Part shown: in pieces, positions 47,054 to 56,879 of the stretch | How the letters are laid out: the number at the start of each line of letters is the position of its first letter | Numbering within the stretch: the stretch's first letter is position 1 | DNA from: Siderastrea siderea | Lineage: Eukaryota; Cnidaria; Anthozoa; Scleractinia; Rhizangiidae | Direction: 5' to 3' | DNA length: 64,000 bases | Assembly: GCA_964030785.1 (NCBI GenBank) | Contig: OZ034971.1 | Span: forward strand, 11,460,579 to 11,524,578 | Program-made: the position numbers and the translations under genes | The notes under the pieces: generated by a model | Told to the model about the DNA's origin: nothing | The model's input: the letters and a program-made list of their open reading frames with translations, nothing else | The model's database searches: none

Positions 47054-48388
47054 TTAAGGCCCACCTTCACCCAAATGGCCTTGCGACCATTTGTTATTGT
47101 TTTCAAATGGCTTTATTGTCCTTGTCGCGATCTGATTGGTTGCCAGAAAATTTCTGCGACCGAGAAAATCGTCACATATTTTTAAAACAAATCGAAACGG
47201 CGAACTCGTAGCGATTTGCACCAATCTACATGAACGACCTCAATCTGCAAGTCTTTTGGCTTCCATGAAATGCATTTACTCCCCAAAACGTTGGAATTAT
47301 GTGTAGTTCGCCTCATGAAAGTTTCAATGAAATAGAAAGCGAGAACTCAGTTTATGTTTGCATTTCTAAGTGCCAGCAAGCGACTAACATTTACTTCGAC
47401 ATTCGATTGTTTTTGTTTGCAAGTTGCAATCTTATTGTCTTATACAGTAACAGTGATTTTGAAGGTCTTTCCAAGTCATTATAGAGGTTGCACTGAAGGG
47501 GAACACATGTAAACAGCGTATACAACTGGATAGCAACTCACTGATTATCGCTCGCAAAATAGCACTTGTCTGGTGACTCCTGCATTACACTGTTGTAACC
47601 TTTGAAAGCCAGCCATATATATGTACTAATCTTCGATCAAATCTACCTGAACCTATGGCTAACTAAGAAAACTATTATTGAATTCAATCCTATGATGATA
47701 GACACAGAGGAAGAAAAAGAAAACAGTTCTGCAAAACCATTCATTTATTACACAGTCGCGAGCCGTTTTGTTTACATCCCGCAAATAAAATCGAATGGTA
47801 CGAATCAAACTTACTTGCGAAGGTCCCACATTCAATACAATCAGATCACTACAAGAGATTCATTAAATCTTTTTTTTTTTTTGCTTCATAACACAAGCCC
47901 CTCTGAGACAAATACTGACAATATTTTCCTTCGGGATAACCATACAGCATCCTCAACTGCGAGGTATCTTTGGCAGCAAAGATACATCGCATTGATACCT
48001 CGTATTGGACAATGTAGGAGTGAAAAAAATACGTATGGCCGGCACAGTCACAAAATAATTCCTGGAAACAACAGCTTGATAATTGAAGAATAAATTCCTG
48101 CATGCTTATGGACGATTTTCAACAAGATGACTCTGAAGGAAACGGATTTTCAAAGAAAACCTGCTCAGAAACAATTTCGCATTACATGAAATTCATAAAC
48201 AGCAACTGCGGTGTGCATAGCCTGCGTAGCAGGTGAAGTGGGGAAGGAGGAAGGGGAGCAAGCACGGGAGAAAAACGGGTGTCTGGGGGCTAAACCCCCG
48301 TTTTTCTCCCGCGCTCGCTCCCCTTCCCCACTTCACCTGCTATGCAGGCTACGGTGTGCAAGGCCTTTTGGGTGAAGGTGGGCCTTAA
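47054..48388. mobile_element. TTAA-flanked TIR element (~1.3 kb), non-autonomous
   Basis: Left end TTAAGGCCCACCTTCACC then CAAATGGCCTTGC is mirrored at the right by GCAAGGCCTTTTGG then GTGAAGGTGGGCCTTAA. TTAA at both edges fits a piggyBac-type target duplication, although TTAA could also belong to the repeat. No piggyBac transposase is seen; the frame at 47602-48093 has no family signature. A second MITE (48218-48351) is nested near its right end. Confidence 0.7.
48218..48351. mobile_element. 134-bp palindromic MITE with 9-bp target duplication
   Basis: TAGCCTGCGTAGCAGGTGAA at the left is mirrored by TTCACCTGCTATGCAGGCTA at the right. Long inner arms GTGGGGAAGG / CCTTCCCCAC and GGGAGAAAAACGGG / CCCGTTTTTCTCCC are also present. 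Perfect 9-bp direct repeats CGGTGTGCA flank it (48209-48217, 48352-48360). TAGCCT termini and 9-bp duplications are shared with the element at 18507-18578. Confidence 0.92.
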
Positions 48389-48402
48389 ATGAAAATTAAA
48401 AT

Positions 48403-48605
48403 TTAATTTGGTTGTAATTTTGTAAAAGGTTTGGACCCATGAGTCATATCATAAGTTGGTAAAGTATGATTGTCTGGGTGAGTGTAGTCCAGAGAAGGAA
48501 TGTTTGTGGTGACATTGACTGACGTTTCCACAACCTGAGCGAATTCATCATCAGGGTCGAGCCGGCTGGCTCTGATGATGTCAATGTCAGTCACAAACAG
48601 TCCTT
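48403..48605 (-). mobile_element. Dispersed repeat resembling a retroelement tail
   Basis: On the minus strand it reads CTGATGATGAATTCGCTCAG, GTTGTGGAAACGTCAGTCAA and CACTCACCCAGACAATCATA. The motif order is reminiscent of tails I associate with Penelope-like elements in cnidarians. A partial inverted partner follows at 48577-48605. The 63-aa frame is not a gene. Confidence 0.4.
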
Positions 48606-48639
48606 CTCAGGAGTACACTCCCCTTCACAGACTTATGGT

Positions 48640-49130
48640 TATAATTTTAAAGAAAAGATGGAGTTGTGTTTGAACAAACATGCACTGAATTTTGCTTTAT
48701 TCTCATTTCAATTCCAGCTTTCTTCAAATTTGAATTCATAAAATTTTGACTTTCTTACCTGGGAAGATTGTTCATCATTTGGCTCCCGACCAGTGCAATC
48801 AATTTTAATTTTAATTGAATTTTCCAAAATTCACATGGGTGATCATGTGATTAGCAACCACTGTAGCTGATATTTGTTTATATCGCAAGGGGCAAAAATG
48901 AAATCTGTAACCATGCATTTCTGCAAATTAATAGTTGGAGGTGATATAGCACATTTGTGTTTCTGAAGGCACATTTTAAAAATTATTGTATCCTGTTTGT
49001 TGCAGCCTTACTTATAAAGTTCTTTATGCTCCATACATGCCTGCATACCTGCAGCTGAAGGTAGTGATATTGAAGAACAATCATTAATTTTGAAGTTTTT
49101 TTGAAATATAAAATACAGAAAAAAGTTAGA
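48640..49130 (+). repeat. Segmental duplication, copy 1
   Basis: Shares long phrases with 50080-50475: CTTTCTTCAAATTTGAATTC, TTCTTACCTGGGAAGATTG, TATAAAGTTCTTTATGCTCC and GAAATATAAAATACAGAAAA in the same order. The phrases stand ~1.34-1.42 kb apart. The MITEs at 49127 and 49312 lie at the right end of this copy and are absent from the other. Confidence 0.75.
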
Positions 49131-49271
49131 GTGATTTTACTTAACCCGTGAAACAATATCTAACAATTAGAGTCTAATAGGCAAAGCTGAACAAAAGAAA
49201 ACAATGGAATTAGTGTGTAATAGTGCGCAATAGTTAAGTATCTATTTCACGGGTTAATTCAAATCACTCTA
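49127..49271. mobile_element. 145-bp MITE
   Basis: TAGAGTGATTTTACTTAACC and CGTGAAACA are mirrored by TATTTCACG and GGTTAATTCAAATCACTCTA. No coding content. It lies where segmental copy 1 diverges from copy 2. Confidence 0.8.
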
Positions 49272-49311
49272 GGAGAATTGTTAATACATGTATATATTTT
49301 AAAATCATGTT

Positions 49312-49750
49312 TTAAAGTGCACCTAACCCCAAAATATTTTTTTCGCTAAAATAACTCTTTGCACCTGTTCGAAAAGCATTACGCCTTTTTTTTTATGAAA
49401 TCCCCCTCAGTCTTGACTTTTTATAGGCTATAAAAGTTGCGAAATCTAGCCATCATCTGGTACACGACCGAGCTAGTGAGGGCATGGGTCTATTCTGGAT
49501 TTGACATCACAAACTGATTTGCATCTCCTTAAGTCTTTGTAAACATGCATGCAAAGCAGTTTGTGACGTCAAATCAAGAATAGACCCATGCCCCTTCTAA
49601 CTCGGTCGTGCGACAAATGGTGCTTAGTTTGTCGTAAGTTTTGAAGCCCATAAAAAAGTCAAAAACTGCAAATAATGGCGAAATGTTTTTAAAATAGGTG
49701 CAAAGATTTATATTAGCGTAAAAAATATTTTGGGGTTAGGTGCACTTTAA
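49312..49750. mobile_element. ~440-bp foldback MITE flanked by TTAA
   Basis: TTAAAGTGCACCTAACCCCA then AAATATTTTTT is mirrored by AAAAAATATTT then TGGGGTTAGGTGCACTTTAA. Inner arms also pair (GGGCATGGGTCTATTCTGG with AAGAATAGACCCATGCCCC). The site in segmental copy 2 (ATCATGTTTTATTTATAC near 50505) lacks it, so it inserted after the duplication. Confidence 0.88.
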
Positions 49751-50079
49751 TTGTAAATCACTTGTACTTTATTTTCATTTTAGCTGTATGTAATCTAATT
49801 GCAATACTGTTGTCTTATCAACTCAATTGATACATACATGTATCTGACAATGTAATTTCCATGGTTAATGAATTCCTATTTGGCTTTGTTCTGTTCTCTT
49901 TTTTTCATTGTTCTATGACAACATTATTGCAATTAGGTGTATACCAGTATTTATAGTGACTTAAAACCCTCAATGCTCCTTAAGGGGGAAAAAGCTTAAA
50001 GTGGTTTTAAAGCACACAAAAGAAATTTTTTGTTCCTGTTCCAGATAATAATTTAAGAAAATTGAATTTTGAGCCAGTT

Positions 50080-50475
50080 ATAATTATTTTAAACAAAAGA
50101 TAGTGTTGTTGAATTTTCCTATCTTGTCATTTGAATTCCAACTTTCTTCAAATTCAAATTCATAAAGTTTTGGCTTTCTTACCTGGGAAGATTGTTCATT
50201 AGGACTTCACCAGAGTTCTTCCGGTTTTTCAGTCAAAATTTGAAACAATTTGGAAAGGTTTTAATTAACCATGTATTTTCTGTAGATTGAATGATCAGAG
50301 GTTCTAAAGGACACCAGTCTTTCTAAAGGGTATTTCACAAAACTATCCAGCCTTAATTATAAAGTTCTTCTTTTTATGCTCCATGGATGCATGCAGATGG
50401 AGGTAGTAATATTGAAGAACAACTACATTTATGACATTTTTTGGAAATATAAAATACAGAAAAATTTAAAGTGAA
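50080..50475 (+). repeat. Segmental duplication, copy 2
   Basis: Partner of 48640-49130 (see that entry). Similarity continues past 50475 as TATATATTTTGAAATCATGTT, matching TATATATTTTAAAATCATGTT just before the MITE at 49312. Confidence 0.75.
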
Positions 50476-50734
50476 TTTAATATACACAGTATATATTTTG
50501 AAATCATGTTTTATTTATACATACTTGTACATGCTTTATTTCATTTATATAATTATATACTTATATGATTATAGTGTCCTCGAAATTTACATTGTTACTG
50601 TTAATTCAAATTCTGTAAGAAGCTGTTGTTCATATAAGAAAATGAAATAGGATTGAATTAAAAATGTTGTACCTTTTATAGGGACAGTCAATTTGTGTGA
50701 TGTTGCTTTTTATCTAAGAAACTAATAGGGTGAA

Positions 50735-51175
50735 TGTACCGGAGTTAATTTTACTCTGATTTCAGAGTAACTACAACTCTGATTATGGAGTTAAAATAAC
50801 TCTAGTCTTTGATGGAGGAGAGTTCAAATAACCCTAGTCTTTGATGGAGTAGAGTTAAAGTGACTCCATCGTTGGAGTTATTATAACTCGGAAATTGGAG
50901 TTAAATTTGGGAGTTAAAATGACCCCCACAACAGAGTTATTTTTAACCTAAAGTTTTTACTCCACTTTTGGAGTTATAGTAACTCCCATATGGAGTTTAA
51001 ATAACTCCTTTTATAGAGTTAAAGTGACTCCCCCACTGGAGTTATTATAACCCCGAAATTGGAGTTAAATTAAGGAGTTAAAATAACCCCAAAAAAGGGG
51101 TTATTTTTAACCTAAAATTTTGACTCCAGTTTTGGAGTTAAAATAACTCTTTGAAAATTACTGTGCAGTACTGTG
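50735..51175 (-). repeat. Degenerate GGAGTTA...TAACTCC palindromic minisatellite, inverted block
   Basis: Same unit family as 29895-30395. It ends CTCTTTGAAAATTACTGT, the inverse of the opening phrase of the left block. It forms the inner symmetrical feature of the putative outer element. Confidence 0.85.
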
Positions 51176-52104
51176 TCTACATCCTCAAAAAGCTGTTACA
51201 TTAAAACAGCAAAGGTTTGGAAGGTACCAGTGTTAGTATTTTATATCAAAAGTTTTAAAGGCAAATTTATGAGCTACGTTTTTGAAAAGAATTGTTTTTA
51301 AATTAAGGAAATAACAGTGTATGTACTGTATATTTCATAAATTAATCTTTCTGGACACCACTGTTTGTATCAAATCATTTCATATGAATACGTCTTTTAT
51401 AAAAAATCCATACACTGATGTATATCAATAATATTACACAATTTTTCACCATAAATCGTTATTTACCTTTGAAACCTCCTTCAGTAAATTAAATTTTAAA
51501 GCGAACATTATTAAAAAGTGTTTTGTAATGAAATAAACTTAAAAATGTAAAGTAACGTAATAGTACAAGCTATTTATTGTTTTTAATTAATTCAATAACA
51601 AATTGTGCATAAGGAAAATATTTTCTCAAAAAAAACAAAAATTTATGCATAGGGCTGTAGCCAAAAAAAAATTCTTGCACAGGAAATGGGCCAAAAAAAA
51701 AAATTCTGGAAGGCTAAAAATCCCCCCCCCCCCCCCATGACGTTTCTAATGGTCCGTCCCTTAGCTGATGGGGTTATCGTGTTTCAACACTGAGTTATTG
51801 ACCTGTGTACCTGCCTACTTCCAGTTGTTAACGGGGCAGGGGGGGGGAGCTTCTTGAAAGGACACCGATCGGGGGTACACTGTAGGGTTTAACTTCAACT
51901 TTAATTGGCGTTCAATTTCAAATGACCACTGTTATTTTTGCCATAAGGAATAAAACTGATGATCTCAAGCAGCGTCCATTTGACAATTTTTTGGTACCAA
52001 AATCCAAACAAATTATATTATTTGTCTGTTTTATATTTGTGGTTTCCGCTTTCGTTATTTTCGCACATTGGCTTGATCCGCTTCAATTAATCTACAAGGC
52101 CCGG

Positions 52105-52200
52105 TTGCATAATTGTGTTCTTGTATTACATTTTTTCCATCTTGTTTTCCGTCAATCAAGGATAAGGATATGGTTCAATAAAAAAAAATTGTTCTTTGGC
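52105..52200 (+). other. Displaced METTL24-type 3' UTR end with poly(A) signal
   Basis: ATAATTGTGTTCTTG, AATCAAGGATAAGGATATGG and TTCAATAAA match the end of copy A's 3' UTR (18785-18860) in order, at about 80% by eye. AATAAA is at 52177-52182. It lies 345 bp past the right border of the putative outer element and ~475 bp before pseudogene C, where the 3' end of copy B would be expected. Confidence 0.6.
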
Positions 52201-52676
52201 TTGCATCATTCAAGGGAAACATAATAAAGCAAAGTTTGACTAAGCTCGTAGATAAGGCTTGTCCAAACAGTTATTTTCTCTTTCAGTACGTAAGGGCAGT
52301 TAGTAGTACTTCACGATGTATTTAATATTTAACATCGTAATAATGAGACACATTATTATTTTTCTAGATTATTCATCCTACGTAAAGAGTATAGTTTTTT
52401 TAGAATATATCTGATAATATAGTATTTCTTTCAGTTCTTTTAGAGTATTTTTTCACAATGTCCCCAATTAGTGAATATGGAAAATCCGCGAGTGAAGCGA
52501 GTAGTGCGAGGCCTGGAGAGAGGGCAACGGCCCTTGTACCTCGCCCCACTTCGCACTCTCATTACTTTCCTCGTTTTTTTTTCTGTGTAGTTCCTAGAAA
52601 GTAACTAAGAAAATATAGGAATTAAGAACACGATTACTGTTCGTTGTTCTCTTCTCCTCGCTATCTCTCTTGCAGA

Positions 52677-53078
52677 ATGTACAGAGAACTATATTGACGC
52701 CCCCGTTGGATTGTGGGTATCGTCGTGCTGACCAAAGCAGTGGTCATTATGATTCATTATACAACTGTTCTATAGGATCCTGGGCTCCTGATCCAGACCT
52801 TTTCTGCCAACACCAAGCATATTTACCTATGTTGATGAAGCTCCCACAACGAACGAATTTAAAAGGCTCATAAGGGTTCATTCGACCAAGGGGACCGTTT
52901 GCTCGGACTTACGTCCTATAAGGGGGCTCGACAAGAGAACTCCTCCCGAACCCTCCTCTTTTTGGGCCTGATGGCATGTACTACGTTTGTTTTGACAAGG
53001 AGGTCCAATTAAATCCGGGATCTTGCGTTGTCTATTCTTCCTTGCTAGTCTGCTAGCAGGGAATGTCTATTCATTTGG
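52677..53078 (+). pseudogene. METTL24-like copy C, first coding exon, broken
   Basis: Follows copy B exon 1 base by base, including the acceptor TTGCAG one base before the ATG, the TGGATTGTGGGTATCGTCGT anchor region and the donor TTTGG/GTGAGAAAAC. Breaks: in-frame TGA at 52695 (codon 7), a TAG near 52773, frameshifts in the PTPSIFTYVEEP region, and a 26-bp palindromic insertion at 53038-53063. Similarity continues into intron sequence to about 53220, then stops; exons 2 and 3 are absent. It therefore arose by DNA duplication, not by a retrocopy. Confidence 0.9.
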
Positions 53079-53303
53079 GTGAGAAAACAATAAGTAATAT
53101 GATGGACAAAGTCAGGTTGATAACCGTCATACATTGTGTCTCCTCATCTTTCCCTGCACGTTTGGTAGTCAGTCCTATACACTATATAGTACAGCAGTAA
53201 CCCAACTAGCCACAATCACAATATAATCCTCAATAATGCAAATCTGATCGGATTTGGGAAAAAAACTGTACTGGTCACGTTTCGCTTCATTCTGGACGCA
53301 GAC

Positions 53304-53465
53304 ATGAAGCGGCCGGCCAAAAGTCAGGGAGGCCAGCGTCACAGAGCACATCGCCAGAGTCTAGGCGTGGATTCTAACCCAGACCACATTGCTGCTGCTG
53401 TGCTTGGCCTGCCCACTTCAAATCCGGCTCATGATGAGGGAGATCATTTCCTCTCTATTCATTGA
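53304..53465 (+). CDS. Short hypothetical open frame
   Basis: A 53-aa frame of mixed, protein-like composition (MKRPAKSQGGQRHRAHRQSL ... AAAVLGLPTSNP). A second frame directly after (to 53577; NDFQPELSSSKLLLRFAKFL) also looks coding-like, so the two could be one decayed gene with a frameshift. No family is recognised. Confidence 0.2.
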   Translation: MKRPAKSQGGQRHRAHRQSLGVDSNPDHIAAAVLGLPTSNPAHDEGDHFLSIH

Positions 53466-53856
53466 CAACGATTTTCAACCGGAGTTATCCAGTTCGAAAC
53501 TCCTACTTCGATTCGCCAAGTTCTTAGAATCAGGACGTGGAGCGGCATTTAAGGAAAAAAAATTGGGGGCGCAATAGGGTATGAATTAATTCAGCTGAGC
53601 CATGGCGGGAAGTGGGAGAACTTTTTGTCAGGTGAAAGGTCGGAAAGAATTGAAGGCTTTATTGGCAAGCAGGATGTAATTACAAAGACCATATGTGGAT
53701 TGGAACTCGGGATGAGGGGAATCTGTCCCCTTTCCGTGGAATTATGGGCCGGGCGGAACTCGTTTTTCCCGGATGCGGGCGGGAATGATCATGTGATCAT
53801 ATTGGTGCGATTCATTGAAAAAGCGAAACGCAAACGGTTACACGAATCATTTCAAA

Positions 53857-54574
53857 ATGGCCGAGAAAGGGAGACTTTATGCGACGTGGACAGGAGAAAA
53901 AATCTACCATTTTGCCCTGAGCATGTTTGCATCTGTTCTTTACGATCTCTTCTTGGTCATGTTTCAGGTTTTCGAACCTTACATTCAAGAATGTTGCCCG
54001 GCATTTATGTATTCGGCTCTTTCGATGATGCTAGTATCGGGAAGCGGTTTCCTACAGACTCTTGTTTCGGAAACCGGTTATTTACACCCAGAGTCACCTG
54101 TGGATGAAAGTGGAACGTCTTCTGTTTGTAGTGGACGAAGGAAAAATCATGGCGAGTTGGTGTTCGTTGGTGACAGGGCGCCGATCGAATGTACTGCCGA
54201 TGACGTTGTACATTTCAATAATCATCTGGCCCTTCTTCAAGATAAACTCTATCTTCTTGGAAAAAATTTTCGAGGTATAGCTTCGCAGGTAGCAAACTAT
54301 AAAAGCGACAGCTTGGAAATTACAGCTGCTGGAAGAGCGGAAACAAGTTCCATTTTACAGGGCTTAGGTAAGTCTCATAATATTTTGGTTTCGTCGAATT
54401 GAATGGACCGAACAAAATGAATTTCATTTGTAAAACTTCTGTATTCCAAGCGAATAGGTTTCTGATTTTAATGCTTTTCTCGCTTCCTTTTTACTGTTTA
54501 GCGTTACCGTCATTTTGTCGCACTGGTGAGTCAAGGATTTTGCCCGGGAATGGAACGGATGTCGACGATTGCAG
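53857..54574 (+). CDS. N-terminal two exons of an unrecognised membrane protein
   Basis: Model: exon 1 53857-54367 (start AAAATGG in strong context; donor TTAG/GTAAGT), exon 2 54502-54574 (acceptor TACTGTTTAG; donor GCAG/GTAAGA). The frame is open across the junction and continues beyond exon 2, so the gene is incomplete here. Residues ~15-35 and ~42-62 are hydrophobic (a hairpin of two likely membrane helices), followed by a polar region with DDVVHFNNHLALLQDKLYLL that may form an amphipathic helix or coiled coil. No family is recognised. The foldback element at 55016 would lie in its next intron. Further exons were not found. Confidence 0.5.
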
Positions 54575-55006
54575 GTAAGAGAGAAATCTTTGTACGTTTC
54601 AGCTGTTCTGTAGAAGCTCGTTGCATGGTCCACGCGTCTAGACCATTACGTTAATATCTCAAGATAGCTGTTTTGATACTACGAGATATCACATGTCTCA
54701 AGTAAAACGCTATGATTCCGGTAAACAAATGTCAGAAAAGCACAGTACTGATAGCTTTTTTTTCGTTAGCTTGTAAGGAACGGGAAACATTTTTTCCGCA
54801 TTATTATTCTAGGTAGTTTATAGAAGAATGCATGCATTATTTTGTTAAGGAATTTTAGTGGGAATCTCCCTTGATGTAATGCCTTCCGCATATGACTGGT
54901 TGTCCAGAAAATGAAATTTCATAGTTAAATTTTGAGGAGTGTAGACGGACTTGGAAAATTGCGTTAATCTGGTGTGAATTTTTCGATGTATTATATTTTT
55001 CAACTT
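54575..55006. other. Presumed intron sequence, nothing recognised
   Basis: AT-rich sequence between the donor at 54575 and the target duplication of the second foldback element. Confidence 0.4.
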
Positions 55007-55046
55007 AATGAGTTTCATATGTGGCGCGATTTAGGGACAGAGTATT

Positions 55047-55250
55047 GCTGTAGGGCTGCTCATAGGGCCCAACAAGCCCTACAAGATGGCTGGCAGTACT
55101 TAAAGATACAGTTGCTAAAAGCATCATATACGTACCTCCATGCAAGTTTTGCTGTAGGGCTGCTCCTAGGGCCCAACAAGCCCTACAAGATGGCTGGCAG
55201 TACTTAAAGATACAGTTGCTAAAAGCATCATATACGTACCTTCATGCACA
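55047..55250 (+). repeat. ~101-bp tandem duplication in the left arm of the second foldback
   Basis: The segment TTGCTGTAGGGCTGCT...GGCTGGCAGTACTTAAAG...CATATACGTACC occurs twice, with nearly identical copies. The right arm has a single copy, so the duplication arose after the arms formed. Confidence 0.9.
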
Positions 55251-55309
55251 CTTAGGTTTGGAAAGTTATTTGCTGATGGCTGGTAGTAGTTGAAAATACA
55301 TAAAAAACT

Positions 55310-55975
55310 ACAAGCCCTACACGTTTTACAAGCCCAACAAGCCCTACATGTCCTACAAGCCCAACAAGCCCTACATGCCCTACAAGCCCTACAATCCCTT
55401 CATGTCCTACAAGCCCAACATGCCCAACAAGTCCTACACGTCCTAAAAGCCCAACAAGCCCTACATGTCCTACAAGCCCTACAAGTCCTACAAGCCCTAC
55501 ATGTCCTACAAGCCCTACATGTCTTACAAGCCCAACAAGCCCTACATGTCCTGCAAGCCCTACATGTCCTACAAGCCCAACAAGTCCTACAAGCCCAACA
55601 AGCCCTACATGTCCTACAAGTCCTACAAGCCCTACAAGTCCTACAAGCCCAACAAGCCCTACATGTCCTACAAGCCTTACAAGTCCTACAAGCCCTACAC
55701 TTCCTACAAGGCCAAAAAGTCCTACAAGCCCTACATGTCCTACATATCCTGCAAGTCCAACAAGCCCAACCAGCCCTACAAGCCCTACAAGCCCTACATG
55801 TCCTACAAGCCGGACATGTCCTACATGTCCTACAAGTCCTACAAGCCCTACACTTCCTACAAGGTCAACAAGTCCTACATGTCCTACATATCCTACAAGC
55901 CCAACAAGCCCTGCAACAAAAGCCTTCAAGCACTACAAGCCCTACAAGCAAGCCCTACAACCCTTCAAGCAAATA
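55310..55975 (+). repeat. 9-bp tandem array, left arm (unit AAGCCCTAC / ATGTCCTAC)
   Basis: About 74 units. Because the unit is 9 bp (3 codons), all frames stay open and give QALHVLQ- or YKPYMS-type repeats, as well as GLVGLVG on the other strand. None is a gene. Confidence 0.97.
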
Positions 55976-56879
55976 AATAAATAAATAAATAAATAAAAAG
56001 AAATTAATAAATGGGAATTTGCAGTGGCATTTCCACAGGGTGGTTCATCATCCACTGTTCACTGATAGAATTGGAATTTGGAAGTGTTGGTTTTAGCCTA
56101 GAGATTTTACCTCAGTGTAAGGGTAATGTTCATTTTCTGCCATAATAATCCTAATAACACTTTATTGACAATAATTTTTATTGCATGCAAGGTTTGCTGT
56201 TCTTGTGGTTGGTTTAATGTGAGACTTTAAGACATAGCTCCTTTAATTCAAATACAAATAATTATTTCAAATGATATGTGCTGTGGAATGCACAAGTATT
56301 AGAATTTAATTTGTTATAACTACAGTATAACTAACATTGAGTTACCGATCATTTAGATTTTATTATTTTCATAAAAATGGATACAATACCATGGTACCTT
56401 AATATATAAAATTTAGAGCTACAGAGATATAATTTCATTTGGTCCTTGTGCTTCTACCGGTATCACTTACTATTATGTAACTATTGTTAGTGGAATAAAT
56501 ACAGATTTTGAGATGGACCTGCCAAGAAACCTTGACTATAAACAAAATGTTAACACTTTGTTCCCTGTTATTAATATGGTTTATTGTTGAATCTAATTTC
56601 ACTGATGAATTTGTTTGCTGAGGTCTATAGATAATTAAGATTAATTTGTAGAATGTAATAAAGTTAATAAATAAAATTATAATATTATGTAATAAAGTTC
56701 TACCAGAGTAAAATGAAATATTATAAAATACTCAAGATCCATAATTATTACTCTGATCTCTCTACATAGAGCTTCAAATGTAACTCATCAGACAGGCTCT
56801 GCACGTGTACTACAGGAAATATAAGCTTTAACTCCTCTGTCTGGTATTTTCATTTTATGCATAAGATTTGTATAGCTTA

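Larger units (their letters stand above)
28880..51760. mobile_element. Possible outer TIR element (~22.9 kb including nested insertions)
   Basis: The left end GGGACGGACCATTAGAAA followed by a G-tract (28880-28918) is mirrored at the right by a C-tract and TTTCTAATGGTCCGTCCC (51721-51760). Both ends are flanked by TTA (28877-28879 and 51761-51763). G-rich termini and a 3-bp TWA duplication fit PIF/Harbinger elements. GAGTTA-type arrays also lie inverted inside both ends (29895-30395 and 50735-51175). Removing the nested foldback and hAT elements leaves about 7.7 kb. No Harbinger transposase is visible. The alternative is two independent copies of a common short repeat that happen to face each other; a 3-bp duplication is weak support. 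Confidence 0.4.
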
